From an uncultured Eubacteriales bacterium (lineage in GTDB: Bacteria > Bacillota > Clostridia > UBA1381 > UBA9506): DNA of 38,410 nucleotides. Shown here piece by piece: positions 24,823 to 33,057 of the stretch. Below the pieces are notes generated by a model that searched no databases, had not been told where the DNA came from, and worked only from the letters and a program-made list of their open reading frames with translations. The translations under genes and the position numbers were made by a program. Each line of letters begins with the position of its first letter. Within the stretch, counting starts at the first letter, position 1. The stretch is taken from NCBI GenBank assembly GCA_900545185.1, contig UQYH01000007.1, forward strand, positions 1 through 38,410, read 5' to 3'.

Positions 24823-26763
24823 TCAGCACCCCACATGCCGAATTTCCTTAATGCGCACATGATGCTCCTGTCCCTCGCCGGGTACAAAAGTAACATCCTT
24901 CACCTTTTTCTCGGCCGGCAGTGCAATCAAATACCACATAGTATCGCCTTCCTTGATATAATCACAGACGGTTGCCGGATAACGCAGCTGTTCATCTGCT
25001 TCCAGTGTATAAAACCGCTTGCTTTCCGTACGCAACAGGCTGACATCGGACAAGCCGATGTTAGAGCCAAACAGCACGGGGACGCGTTCTTCGCCTCCGT
25101 CTTCATAGCGAATCACATATTCTCCCATTTGAATATCCTGTGCCTCAACATAGGCCGCCGGATAGGGATAGCTCCGTTTCTCCCACACAACATCCGATGT
25201 ATGGGTAATTTCAATATGCGGTGCCTGCAATATTTCTCTGTTGCGGCAGCGATACAAATCGTGTGCCGTCAAGAATACATAATCCGCAAATTTGTCTTCA
25301 TTAAATGTTTTGTTCCAAACAAGCAGCGAACCATACCCGATTTCAAACAGAGTCGGATATTTCTGCATATGGATTTCGTCTGTTTGACACCAGCACGAAA
25401 CGCTGATGCCGCGAATGCCTGCTTCTACCCTTCCGCGCCAGTCAATCAGAAGGCTCGGCTCTAAGTTGCCGTAAATTGTCCAAATGCCCTTTTTCAGCTG
25501 CTCGGTCACATAATCTTTTTCACTCTGCCATGACCAGTCCATCACCTTCACACGCGGATCAAGCAGGTCTACGCAACCCGCGGTTTCATATATTTCATGC
25601 GGAATACCGCCGATTTCTTCAATGTTTTCGGGCGGATTAAACCACTCCTTATCATACACAATACATTCCCTGCCGAACAGGGTTACACGTTTGCCTCTGT
25701 CTACCGAATAGATTTTTTTATAAGCGCCGGCCTGCGCCTCACCTGTCTTTTCATGCAGGCTGACCAGCTTATCGCCCCATATCATGGTTTCGACACCTTT
25801 TGAAGCAAGATATGCACAGCAGCGATTGACATTGTCGGCAAACAGCTTGGCCGGGTCTTTACCGCGGCATTTATCGCAAACGCACATCACCCACCACTCA
25901 TCATGTCCGATGTGCAGTGTTTTGGGGCGAAACACCTCAAGTGCTTCATCATATAAATCAAAAACCAGCTCATATAGCTTCTCATTTTGCGGGCAGCAGG
26001 TATCCGGCAAATATTCATCATCACATTCTGCCAGTTCGGGATGTGCCCCCAAAATATATTCGCTGTGGGTCAGCGAAGGGATTTCCGGTATAATTTCCAT
26101 GCAGCGCTCCCGACAGTATGCCGCCAGCTCGCGCAGCTCTGCCTGCGTATATACGCCGCCGCCTGCATTATATGTATGAATCGAATTTCTGACTCTTTTC
26201 GATATTTGATTGTAATATGTTTTGCCGTTAAATTCTGCCAATTCGGCGCTGTATTTCAGCCAATATTCATTAATTTCGGGGTGACGCTTATATTCCATAC
26301 AGCCGCCCACCTCAAGAATTAATGTATTATACCCCAAATACAGCAGCATGTCAATCCATTTTTTAAAATACGGCAACTCCGACTTTGGAGGGAGAAAGAC
26401 CCTTGCCGAGCGGTGCTCACACACAGGATAATTGTAAATGATTCCCTTTTCAATACCGCTGTCATAATGACCGAGAATTGAGTTTGCCGCATAAATCATG
26501 GCAAGAGGCGTATCGGCATACACCGTAATATCATCTTCGATGCAAATCACATACCCCTCACGATTTTCGTTGTAAACTGCGCCGAAAGCTTTTTCTGTCT
26601 TTTCAATCGCCGCGCGGTTTATGGCAGAAAAGTGTACCTTTGCCTTACCGCCGCCCAGCTTGGCCACAATATCCGCTGCGGCCTTCGGTGCCCCTGTGCT
26701 TTCACCCGAAAGCAAGATTTTTTCTTTAGAAAACTGCGTGTAGCCGTCTGTTAAAATTTTCAT
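24823..26763 (-). CDS. GH20 family hexosaminidase-like enzyme (second)
   Basis: A 646-residue enzyme. An N-terminal alpha/beta domain (about 1-110, typical GH20b) precedes a TIM barrel with TLHIGHDEWW, where Asp288-Glu289 are the expected GH20 catalytic pair. The metal-ligand-like cysteines VCDKC follow at about 296-300. A C-terminal beta domain starts near 520. No signal peptide. I chose the ATG at 26763, placed behind GGGGAGAG, over the ATG five codons upstream, which has no well-spaced SD. It differs strongly from the first GH20 protein here. Probable role: removal of an N-acetylhexosamine from imported oligosaccharides. Confidence 0.85.
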   Translation of the reverse strand: MKILTDGYTQFSKEKILLSGESTGAPKAAADIVAKLGGGKAKVHFSAINRAAIEKTEKAFGAVYNENREGYVICIEDDITVYADTPLAMIYAANSILGHYDSGIEKGIIYNYPVCEHRSARVFLPPKSELPYFKKWIDMLLYLGYNTLILEVGGCMEYKRHPEINEYWLKYSAELAEFNGKTYYNQISKRVRNSIHTYNAGGGVYTQAELRELAAYCRERCMEIIPEIPSLTHSEYILGAHPELAECDDEYLPDTCCPQNEKLYELVFDLYDEALEVFRPKTLHIGHDEWWVMCVCDKCRGKDPAKLFADNVNRCCAYLASKGVETMIWGDKLVSLHEKTGEAQAGAYKKIYSVDRGKRVTLFGRECIVYDKEWFNPPENIEEIGGIPHEIYETAGCVDLLDPRVKVMDWSWQSEKDYVTEQLKKGIWTIYGNLEPSLLIDWRGRVEAGIRGISVSCWCQTDEIHMQKYPTLFEIGYGSLLVWNKTFNEDKFADYVFLTAHDLYRCRNREILQAPHIEITHTSDVVWEKRSYPYPAAYVEAQDIQMGEYVIRYEDGGEERVPVLFGSNIGLSDVSLLRTESKRFYTLEADEQLRYPATVCDYIKEGDTMWYLIALPAEKKVKDVTFVPGEGQEHHVRIKEIRHVGC

Positions 26764-26819
26764 GGTTTCTCTCCCCATCCTGCTGTTTTTATGTTTGGCT
26801 TCTGCTGCCGAATGGCCAT

Positions 26820-26899
26820 AAGCGCCGGCCCGGCTCTATGCGGCGGCCGGCGCTTTGGCGTCTGCCGTTATCGCCGCACGGCATCATACCGTGCGGCGA
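26820..26899. repeat. Two strong consecutive GC hairpins inside the operon
   Basis: Stem 1 is AAGCGCCGGCC (26820-26830) with GGCCGGCGCTT (26845-26855), 11 bp. Stem 2 is TCGCCGCACGG (26871-26881) with CCGTGCGGCGA (26889-26899), 11 bp. Neither is followed by a T-run on the minus strand, so they are unlikely to be intrinsic terminators for the operon. They lie between the LamG-like gene and the GH20 gene and may protect the upstream mRNA (importer and binding protein) from decay. Confidence 0.65.
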
Positions 26900-26913
26900 A
26901 GGGCATTTGTTTT

Positions 26914-29109
26914 TTATTTTACGTAAGCCGCTCTTAGTGGCTTCATCGCCGCGTCTTTTACATCAATAAAGAAGGTCTTTTGCGCTGCGCTGTTCGGCAG
27001 GTTACCCAGGCTCAGCTGTACGGTTTTTTGTAAGTCGCCCGCGTCAAACGTTACCGTATCAATCACTGCATCGGCAAGCTTCGTACATGCCGCATCGGTA
27101 TAGGCCGCCGTTATGATATTGATATGTTTTGACGTGCCGTCATTTTTAAGCGTAATGCTTCCGTCTGCTGTCGGGTCGGCAATTTCATTTTCAAAGCTTG
27201 TCATAAAAATTTTAAAATCGTCCATATACATGGCAGAGGTTTTGTTGTCCGTCGTCTTTACGCCGTCATACCATTCTATAATTTCGCTCATACAAATCGG
27301 ATTCTTCAGCTCGCCGCCGCGTGTAAAGTCGCACTCGCCCTTATATTCACCATCTACAAAGATGGAGTAGACACCGTTTTTAATATCATACACACAGGTA
27401 AGGCGATACCACTGGTTTGTCTGTACCGTTGCCAGTTCATTGCCATTGCAGTCCCTCAGCGCGGCGCTGTCACCGTCACTTTCACCCACCATAATACCGC
27501 CGTATCTCACATACCATGAATGTTCATTCGTTGTGGTGAACCAGTTCGGCTTCAGCAGATTTCTGCCGACTGCAAAATCGTCAAATCGATAATATTGCTC
27601 TGCAACAACGTAAACAGGCTTCATCTTTTCGGCATAGTTATCCGCTGTGCCGCCTGCGGCTTGATACTCTGCGGGGGACATACCGTAAAATTTATTCCAG
27701 CCTGCGTGGGTTTCGTCCCGATTTTCTGCCTTTGCGCCGCCCTGCGGCTTGACACCATAGCCGATCCAAGGCATAAATTTGGGATTTAAGCCGCCGTTTT
27801 CTGTTTGTACGCTCGTCATCTTAACGGCTATGGTGTGCCCGTTTGTGTCCTCCGGCAGATTCACGCCCGTAGCGGTTAGAACGTCATGTACATTTCTGTC
27901 ATGCATAAGCATGCCGTCTTTGTTGACCACACGGGTCATTTCGTTACGTCCCGGCAGACTTGCATGATAGCTGTAATTCGTCCAGTTTGTTTCCTTCACA
28001 CCGTCGTTGCCGTAATAATCCTCATAAATCGTATCGTTATAGAACTTATCTGCCGTAGTGCCGTCATAGCTGTTATAAAAATAATACTGCTGTGAAAAGG
28101 CAAGTCCCTTCGCGGTCTTGGCTTCGCTTGTCGCCATGGTGTAGAGAGTTCCGCTGACCCCTTCTGCAACCGCCTCGGCATAAACCGTCTGCCCCGGCAA
28201 AATGCCGATGCTTGCTTCACCGTTTTCATTAAGGGCGACTGTGCCGAGCGCGCTGCCGCTGCCGTCCTTAAAGACAACAGCCGTTGCGGTTGTACAGTCG
28301 GTAACGGTTGCCTTGGCTGTAATGGCAGAGGTCACAATATCCTTTACGTTATAGTCGCCCGAAGCGTATTCACCCTCTATATTAAGTGTCACCTGCGGCT
28401 GATTCGTCAGCATCGTAAGCGAAATATCGTCATACCGCAAATCGGGATGTAAGCTTTTGCCGTGCAGTTGAACGTTGTTCAGGCCGATTGCTTTTCGACT
28501 TGTTATATCCCAGCGAGCCGGGTCTTTCACGCAGGCAACCAATTTGTTGTCAAAATATTTATAAATACGATATCCGTCCTGCGCCGACTCTGAAACATAA
28601 CGAATCGTATGCCAGCTGTTCGGTGTATAAGCGGCACCGTTAATCTTGTTATCCTGTGCTACAAATGCACCGCTCAAACCGCTTATGCTGCTGAATTGCA
28701 AATCGCTGCCCGTTGTATTGTTGACATCATCCCTCCAGTTACAAAACGCCGTAAAGGAAATCTCTTTTCCGGTTGAGTCCGGCAGATACACCCGAAAGGA
28801 AAAATCCGTTGTGGCATATTGTGCATTCGTATCCAGACTGGTTTTTTTCCCGCTGCCGTCCATTTGGTACACGTGATTTTCCGGGGCAGCCGGATCCGGA
28901 TCCGCTAAAACCAAATCACCGGAGTACAGTGTATCGACCAGGCCGCTCTCCCGTAAGCTTGTCGGGCTTGTGTTAAGCTCTATTTGGTCAAAGTTTTCAA
29001 AAAAGTGAACATCCTGTACATCAGCCGCCATTGCCGGGACAGAAACCAAGACCGCCGTAAGAATTGTGCCGAGTAACAAAGAACCGATTGCCTGTATGCT
29101 TTTTTTCAT
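26914..29109 (-). CDS. Secreted protein with two LamG-like domains
   Basis: A 731-residue exported protein with signal peptide (1-28, ending AMA). The first LamG-like jelly-roll spans about 33-230 (FENFD at the start, then NSWHTIRYV and LRYDDISLTML). An Ig-like domain follows (about 235-325) and a second larger jelly-roll about 335-630 (NQWYRLTCVYD, YSIFVDGEYKGE, AMYMDDFKIF). A C-terminal beta domain ends the protein. No catalytic motif. By position directly after the solute-binding lipoprotein it is probably a secreted polysaccharide-binding protein that works upstream of import (inference). SD GGAGG precedes the ATG. It shares architecture, but little obvious sequence, with the proteins at 10387-11790 and 8309-10261. 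Confidence 0.8.
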   Translation of the reverse strand: MKKSIQAIGSLLLGTILTAVLVSVPAMAADVQDVHFFENFDQIELNTSPTSLRESGLVDTLYSGDLVLADPDPAAPENHVYQMDGSGKKTSLDTNAQYATTDFSFRVYLPDSTGKEISFTAFCNWRDDVNNTTGSDLQFSSISGLSGAFVAQDNKINGAAYTPNSWHTIRYVSESAQDGYRIYKYFDNKLVACVKDPARWDITSRKAIGLNNVQLHGKSLHPDLRYDDISLTMLTNQPQVTLNIEGEYASGDYNVKDIVTSAITAKATVTDCTTATAVVFKDGSGSALGTVALNENGEASIGILPGQTVYAEAVAEGVSGTLYTMATSEAKTAKGLAFSQQYYFYNSYDGTTADKFYNDTIYEDYYGNDGVKETNWTNYSYHASLPGRNEMTRVVNKDGMLMHDRNVHDVLTATGVNLPEDTNGHTIAVKMTSVQTENGGLNPKFMPWIGYGVKPQGGAKAENRDETHAGWNKFYGMSPAEYQAAGGTADNYAEKMKPVYVVAEQYYRFDDFAVGRNLLKPNWFTTTNEHSWYVRYGGIMVGESDGDSAALRDCNGNELATVQTNQWYRLTCVYDIKNGVYSIFVDGEYKGECDFTRGGELKNPICMSEIIEWYDGVKTTDNKTSAMYMDDFKIFMTSFENEIADPTADGSITLKNDGTSKHINIITAAYTDAACTKLADAVIDTVTFDAGDLQKTVQLSLGNLPNSAAQKTFFIDVKDAAMKPLRAAYVK

Positions 29110-29198
29110 ATTGTTGCCTCCTTCACTTCACTTGTTTTTCGTTTTATATTGTGTCCGCACGGCGTGAAATAAGCCGCATGCGGCGCTGTTTTTAATTC

Positions 29199-30785
29199 CT
29201 ATTCTTTCATATATCTGTCATAAGCAGCCTGCTGCAGCGCCTCGGCCTTGGTAACGCCGTAGCTCTTCATGCGTTCCACATAGCTGTCAAAGTTATCGAG
29301 GGATTCTCTGCCCATAACAAATTTGGTAAACATTTCGGCCTCATACGCTTTAATTTCTCCCAAAATAGAGCTATACTCCGATTTATCCTCTGATGTCATC
29401 GGATATATCTGTGTCAAAAGTGACGTGTCGCCCTCACCCCAAATTCTCGAGGCATCCTTTTGCGCAGGCTCATTATACTGTATGCCGGCATATGCCTCTC
29501 CCAGGGTGATTCTCGGCACAACGCCGAATGCCGTAAAGGTAATCGGTGTAATGGCCTCTACCGGGGATTTTCCGTCCGGATTTTTGATGACAAAATCGGT
29601 AAACTGATACTTACCGTTTTCCTTGGTATAGGTTTTTCCCTCAATACCCCAGTTCAGCAAATCGGTACCCTCGGGCGAATAGAAATAGTCTAAATACCGA
29701 AGCGCCGCATCAACATTTTTACATTGTGTGCTGATGGCCGCCGCTCCCCCGTTAGAATAAAGCCTGGTAATCTGCCAGCCGACATATTGCGTTGAACCGG
29801 CCGTTTTAGAAGGCCACGGCGCCGCTACGAGCTTATAAGACGGGTCATTTTGTCTTGCCGCAAGGTATGCGCCGAGCTGACCGCCCACATAGCCGACACC
29901 CGCACCGGATATGTCGTTTGTCATGTTGGCATCCATGGTGGATTTTTCCAGCGCCGCAAATTCGGAGTCAATCAAGCCTTCTTTATACCACTTATTCATC
30001 TCTGCTAAAAACTCTTTAAATTCGGGCTGAACACTGCCATACACCATTTTGCCGTCTTTTAAAATAAAATCACCGTACAGTGTGCCGTAGGCAGCCGCAA
30101 AGGCCGAAAACGAAGCCGCCTTATAAGAGGCAAGCGGGATTTCGTCCGCCTGTCCGTTGCCGTTCGGGTCCTTTGTTTTAAAGGCCGTCAATACGGCATG
30201 CCAGTCGTCTATGGTCTTGGGCATTTCAAGATTCAGCTTATCCAGCCAGTCCTGCCGAATCAGCATGCCGTAATGCGCGTTCGGCAGCGTGCTGTCGCTC
30301 CAAACCGGGAAGATTGCATGCTTGCCCTCACTGGTTCTGATCTGTTTTTCCACATCGGGGTAGGCTTCCATTGCTTTTTTGTAGTTCGGCAGCTTATCCA
30401 TGTGCTCGTCAAGCGGAATAATCACGCCGTCTTGTATGGCTTTATCCGTACCGCCTATATAGCCGCCGCTATCCCAGTTGGTCTGCATAATGTCGGTATA
30501 TTCTCCCGAAGCAATCATAATGTTAAACTGCTCCTCCCAAGCCGCAGAAGAAGGATGAATATACTCCACCTCCACGCCGGTGGCCTCCTGGATTTTTTGC
30601 AGCGATTCTGCCGTTCCGAAATTTTTAATATACTCGCCAAGATTATTGCCCAGCCAGTATGTCAGCTTTGCGCCGCCATCCTCCGTTTCCTTTTGTTTGC
30701 CCCGACATCCGGTCAGCGTGCCTGTCAGCGCAAGTGTCACTGCCAAAACAGCACACAGCGCTTTGATATGACGTTTCTTTCTCAT
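29199..30785 (-). CDS. Extracellular solute-binding lipoprotein of an LplA-type sugar importer
   Basis: A 528-residue lipoprotein. The signal peptide ends in a lipobox LTGC with the lipid-modified Cys27. The mature part follows the LplA/LipO pattern of family 1 solute-binding proteins (LTYWLGNN, then IMIASGEYTDIMQTN, VWSDSTLPNAHYGMLIRQDWLDKL, and DPNGNGQADEIPL, a calcium-type loop). It captures oligosaccharides and hands them to the LplB/LplC permeases encoded just upstream. The ATG follows GGAAGGAC. A GCCGCATGCGGC hairpin lies after the stop (about 29172-29183) before the LamG gene. Substrate is inferred from the locus to be lyase-derived oligosaccharide. Confidence 0.93.
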   Translation of the reverse strand: MRKKRHIKALCAVLAVTLALTGTLTGCRGKQKETEDGGAKLTYWLGNNLGEYIKNFGTAESLQKIQEATGVEVEYIHPSSAAWEEQFNIMIASGEYTDIMQTNWDSGGYIGGTDKAIQDGVIIPLDEHMDKLPNYKKAMEAYPDVEKQIRTSEGKHAIFPVWSDSTLPNAHYGMLIRQDWLDKLNLEMPKTIDDWHAVLTAFKTKDPNGNGQADEIPLASYKAASFSAFAAAYGTLYGDFILKDGKMVYGSVQPEFKEFLAEMNKWYKEGLIDSEFAALEKSTMDANMTNDISGAGVGYVGGQLGAYLAARQNDPSYKLVAAPWPSKTAGSTQYVGWQITRLYSNGGAAAISTQCKNVDAALRYLDYFYSPEGTDLLNWGIEGKTYTKENGKYQFTDFVIKNPDGKSPVEAITPITFTAFGVVPRITLGEAYAGIQYNEPAQKDASRIWGEGDTSLLTQIYPMTSEDKSEYSSILGEIKAYEAEMFTKFVMGRESLDNFDSYVERMKSYGVTKAEALQQAAYDRYMKE

Positions 30786-30865
30786 GTCCTTCCATCTCCT
30801 TAATTCTCTTTATTTAATGTTTTTTCCGGCCGCCGGACATACGCCACGGCAGCTTATATACATTA

Positions 30866-31759
30866 TCAGCCCTTAACGGCGCCGATCATAACACCCTTAA
30901 CAAAATATTTCTGTAAAAACGGATACACACACAAAACGGGTACCGTTGTGATGATAACGGTTGCATATTTAATTACGTCCGAAAGCCCTACCTTATCAAC
31001 CACCTGTGCACCGGTCGTCATATCGCCGCCGGAGGATTCAAGAAGTATCTCGCGCAAAATCAGCTGCACCGGGTAAAGGCTTCTGTCCTTTAAATAAATC
31101 ATCGCGTTAAACCAGGCATTCCAGATGCCGACACCATAAAACAAGACCTGCACCGCTATCGCCGCTTTTGAAAGCGGAATGAGTAAGCGGAATAAAACGG
31201 TCATGCTGTTTGCCCCATCCACTCTTGCCGATTCTTCAATACTGTGGGGAATCCCCTCAAAGGCGCTTTTTAAGACTATGACATTGTATGTGGAAAGCAG
31301 CGTCGGCAGAATCATTGCCCAGCGTGAGTTGTAAAGTCCCACACCTTTCACAACCAAAAAGGTCGGAATTAAGCCGCCGTTGAAAAACATGGTAATGATC
31401 ATCATAATCATAATGACGCTTTTATATTTAAGGTACGGCCTTGAAAGCGTATATGCAAGCAGTGACGAAGTTAAAAGACTGCAAACCGTACCTAAGATAA
31501 CATAATAAATTGTATTTAAATAGCCCGAGAGAATCTCTTCATTTGCCAGTACCGTTGTATATCCTTTAAGCGAAAATCCGGCCGGCTTTATCAGCAGGCC
31601 GCCTGTTTTCATCAATTCCGAAGGCTCGCTGAACGAACCGAACAATACATATAAAAACGGATACAATGTGATAAGAGTCAGCCCCGACAGCAGGAGAATG
31701 TTAAACACATTAAAGATACGTTCTGATACACTGACCTTCATTTTCATTTCGATAACCAT
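30866..31759 (-). CDS. lplC: ABC sugar importer permease, LplC type
   Basis: Inner-membrane permease with six transmembrane helices. The ABC-coupling EAA loop is seen in EESARVDGANSMTVLFRLLIP, which contacts the ATPase. GLIPTF and IPTLLSTYNVIVLKSAF segments are typical of LplC/CarQ-type proteins. The start is placed at the ATG 31759, just behind AAGGAAAGGA; the in-frame codon at 31825 would overlap the lplB gene, and the ATG at 31747 is an alternative. No ATPase gene lies in the operon, as is usual for this subfamily, which shares an MsmX-type ATPase encoded elsewhere. Confidence 0.92.
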   Translation of the reverse strand: MVIEMKMKVSVSERIFNVFNILLLSGLTLITLYPFLYVLFGSFSEPSELMKTGGLLIKPAGFSLKGYTTVLANEEILSGYLNTIYYVILGTVCSLLTSSLLAYTLSRPYLKYKSVIMIMMIITMFFNGGLIPTFLVVKGVGLYNSRWAMILPTLLSTYNVIVLKSAFEGIPHSIEESARVDGANSMTVLFRLLIPLSKAAIAVQVLFYGVGIWNAWFNAMIYLKDRSLYPVQLILREILLESSGGDMTTGAQVVDKVGLSDVIKYATVIITTVPVLCVYPFLQKYFVKGVMIGAVKG

Positions 31760-31818
31760 TCCTTTCCTTATCCAAAAGCGCAGGATGTAAACATCGGAAC
31801 AAAGCCGTTCCGATTCTG

Positions 31819-32766
31819 TTACCACAAGCTGGTTTCTGTTGTTCTTTTTGAAATGTAGTTTGCCGCAAGCAGCATGATAAGATTAACCACAGAATTAAAC
31901 AGCCCGACAGCTGTACTGTAGCTGTAATTCATTTCGCGCAAGCCCTTTCTGTACACCAGGGTGGAAATGACATCCGCCGTTTCGTAAATGGTTGGATTAT
32001 ATAAAAGCAGTATTTTTTCATACCCGACCGTAAAGGCGCTGCCCATTCTCATAATAAACAGTGTGACAATGGTCGGTATAATCCCCGGCAGCGTAACCGC
32101 AAACACCTGCCGCAGCTTGCCTGCCCCGTCAATGGAGGCCGCCTCGTAAAGGCACTGGTCAATGTTTGACAAAGCCGCCAGATAAATAATAGAATTCCAG
32201 CCGACACCCTGCCATATACCCGAAAAAACATAAATCCATTTAAAGGCCGACAGCTCCTGCAAAAGGTTTTTGCGTTCCATGCCAAAAAGGCTCAATACAA
32301 TATTAAAAACACCGTCTTTCATAGAAAAAGCAGAAATAATACCGCAAATAACCACCAAAGAAATAAAATGCGGAATATATGTAACCGTCTGCACAAGCTT
32401 TTTAAACCTTTGTGCCTTCAGCTCATTTAATAAAAGAGCCAGAATAATCGGAGCCGGAAAGCCCAGCACCAAATCCAACAGACTGATGACAAGCGTGTTG
32501 CGCACCGTACGCACAAAGTGAGCGCTGGAACAAAAATCCTGAAAATGCTTCAGTCCGACCCAGCTGCTTTTAAAAAAGCCCAGCGCCGGTGAATAGTCCT
32601 GAAAAGCAATTACCACACCAAACATCGGTCCGTATAAAAATATCAAATAAAAAATAATACCGGGTATCGCCATCAAATAAGCGCCCTTATACTTTTTAAA
32701 TTCCTCCAAAAAGCCGTTCCTTTTATGAAGCTTTGCTTTTGGTCGAATTGCCGCTTCGTTTCTCAT
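31819..32766 (-). CDS. lplB: ABC sugar importer permease, LplB type
   Basis: First gene of the polysaccharide operon. A 315-residue permease with six hydrophobic helices; the early segment YLIFLYGPMFGVVIAFQDY and the coupling loop YEAASIDGAGKLRQVFAVTLP define the LplB subfamily. The C-terminal part GLREMNYSYSTAVGLFNSVVNL is also characteristic. The ATG is preceded by GAGGAGGAG. The promoter at 32809-32838 gives a leader of only about 36 nt. With LplC and the lipoprotein it forms the importer; the ATPase is not in the window. Confidence 0.94.
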   Translation of the reverse strand: MRNEAAIRPKAKLHKRNGFLEEFKKYKGAYLMAIPGIIFYLIFLYGPMFGVVIAFQDYSPALGFFKSSWVGLKHFQDFCSSAHFVRTVRNTLVISLLDLVLGFPAPIILALLLNELKAQRFKKLVQTVTYIPHFISLVVICGIISAFSMKDGVFNIVLSLFGMERKNLLQELSAFKWIYVFSGIWQGVGWNSIIYLAALSNIDQCLYEAASIDGAGKLRQVFAVTLPGIIPTIVTLFIMRMGSAFTVGYEKILLLYNPTIYETADVISTLVYRKGLREMNYSYSTAVGLFNSVVNLIMLLAANYISKRTTETSLW

Positions 32767-32808
32767 ATGCTCCTCCTCACATTCCGTGCAATGTATTTAA
32801 CTATATTT

Positions 32809-32838
32809 ATTATAAACGCTGTGACCATATGCCGTCAA
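32809..32838 (-). promoter_or_regulatory. Promoter of the polysaccharide operon (lplB)
   Basis: On the minus strand TTGACG (32838-32833) is separated by 18 bases from TATAAT (32814-32809). The spacing is one base longer than optimal. The start codon of lplB lies about 36 nt after the expected transcription start. Two direct half-sites sit immediately upstream (32840-32868). Confidence 0.75.
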
Positions 32839-32839
32839 T

Positions 32840-32868
32840 CGCCCATTTTTGAGATATATCGTCCATTT
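32840..32868 (-). promoter_or_regulatory. Putative AraC-regulator binding sites (two direct half-sites)
   Basis: Read on the minus strand, AAATGGACG (32868-32860) and AAATGGGCG (32848-32840) are direct repeats 20 bases apart, about two helical turns. The second lies one base before the -35 box of lplB. This is the usual placement for an AraC-type activator that binds tandem major grooves and touches sigma. The regulator is encoded divergently at 33058. Same-sequence hits inside coding DNA show that a single copy is not rare, so it is the paired spacing that matters. Confidence 0.5.
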
Positions 32869-32983
32869 CCAAGCAGGCCGCCGTATCCGTATGCCGGGCA
32901 GCGCCTGCCTCCTGACCGCCGATTCGCCTTTTTCGGCAAAGTCCGTTTTCAAAAACAGGCGATGTCTTTCACATAAAAGTCTA

Positions 32984-33013
32984 TTGACAAAACACAGCTG
33001 TTTTGAGTATAAT
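32984..33013 (+). promoter_or_regulatory. Promoter of the AraC-family regulator with an internal palindrome
   Basis: TTGACA (32984-32989) and TATAAT (33008-33013) are 18 bases apart. The spacer holds an interrupted palindrome, CAAAACA-CAGC-TGTTTTG (32988-33005), of 7-bp arms. A dimeric repressor bound there would block RNA polymerase, so the regulator gene itself may be repressed. Confidence 0.7.
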
Positions 33014-33057
33014 AGAATATAGCGGCATATGCAGCTAAAAAACACGGAGGAATTGAT

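Noticed and set aside
26764..26778. Upstream ATG (MGRET) as start of the second GH20 gene
   Set aside because: No well-spaced SD upstream, and the ATG at 26763 has GGGGAGAG at a good distance.
28856..28865. Further AAATGGRCG regulator sites
   Set aside because: Single copies at about 28857 and 20796 lie in coding sequence and lack the paired 20-base spacing.
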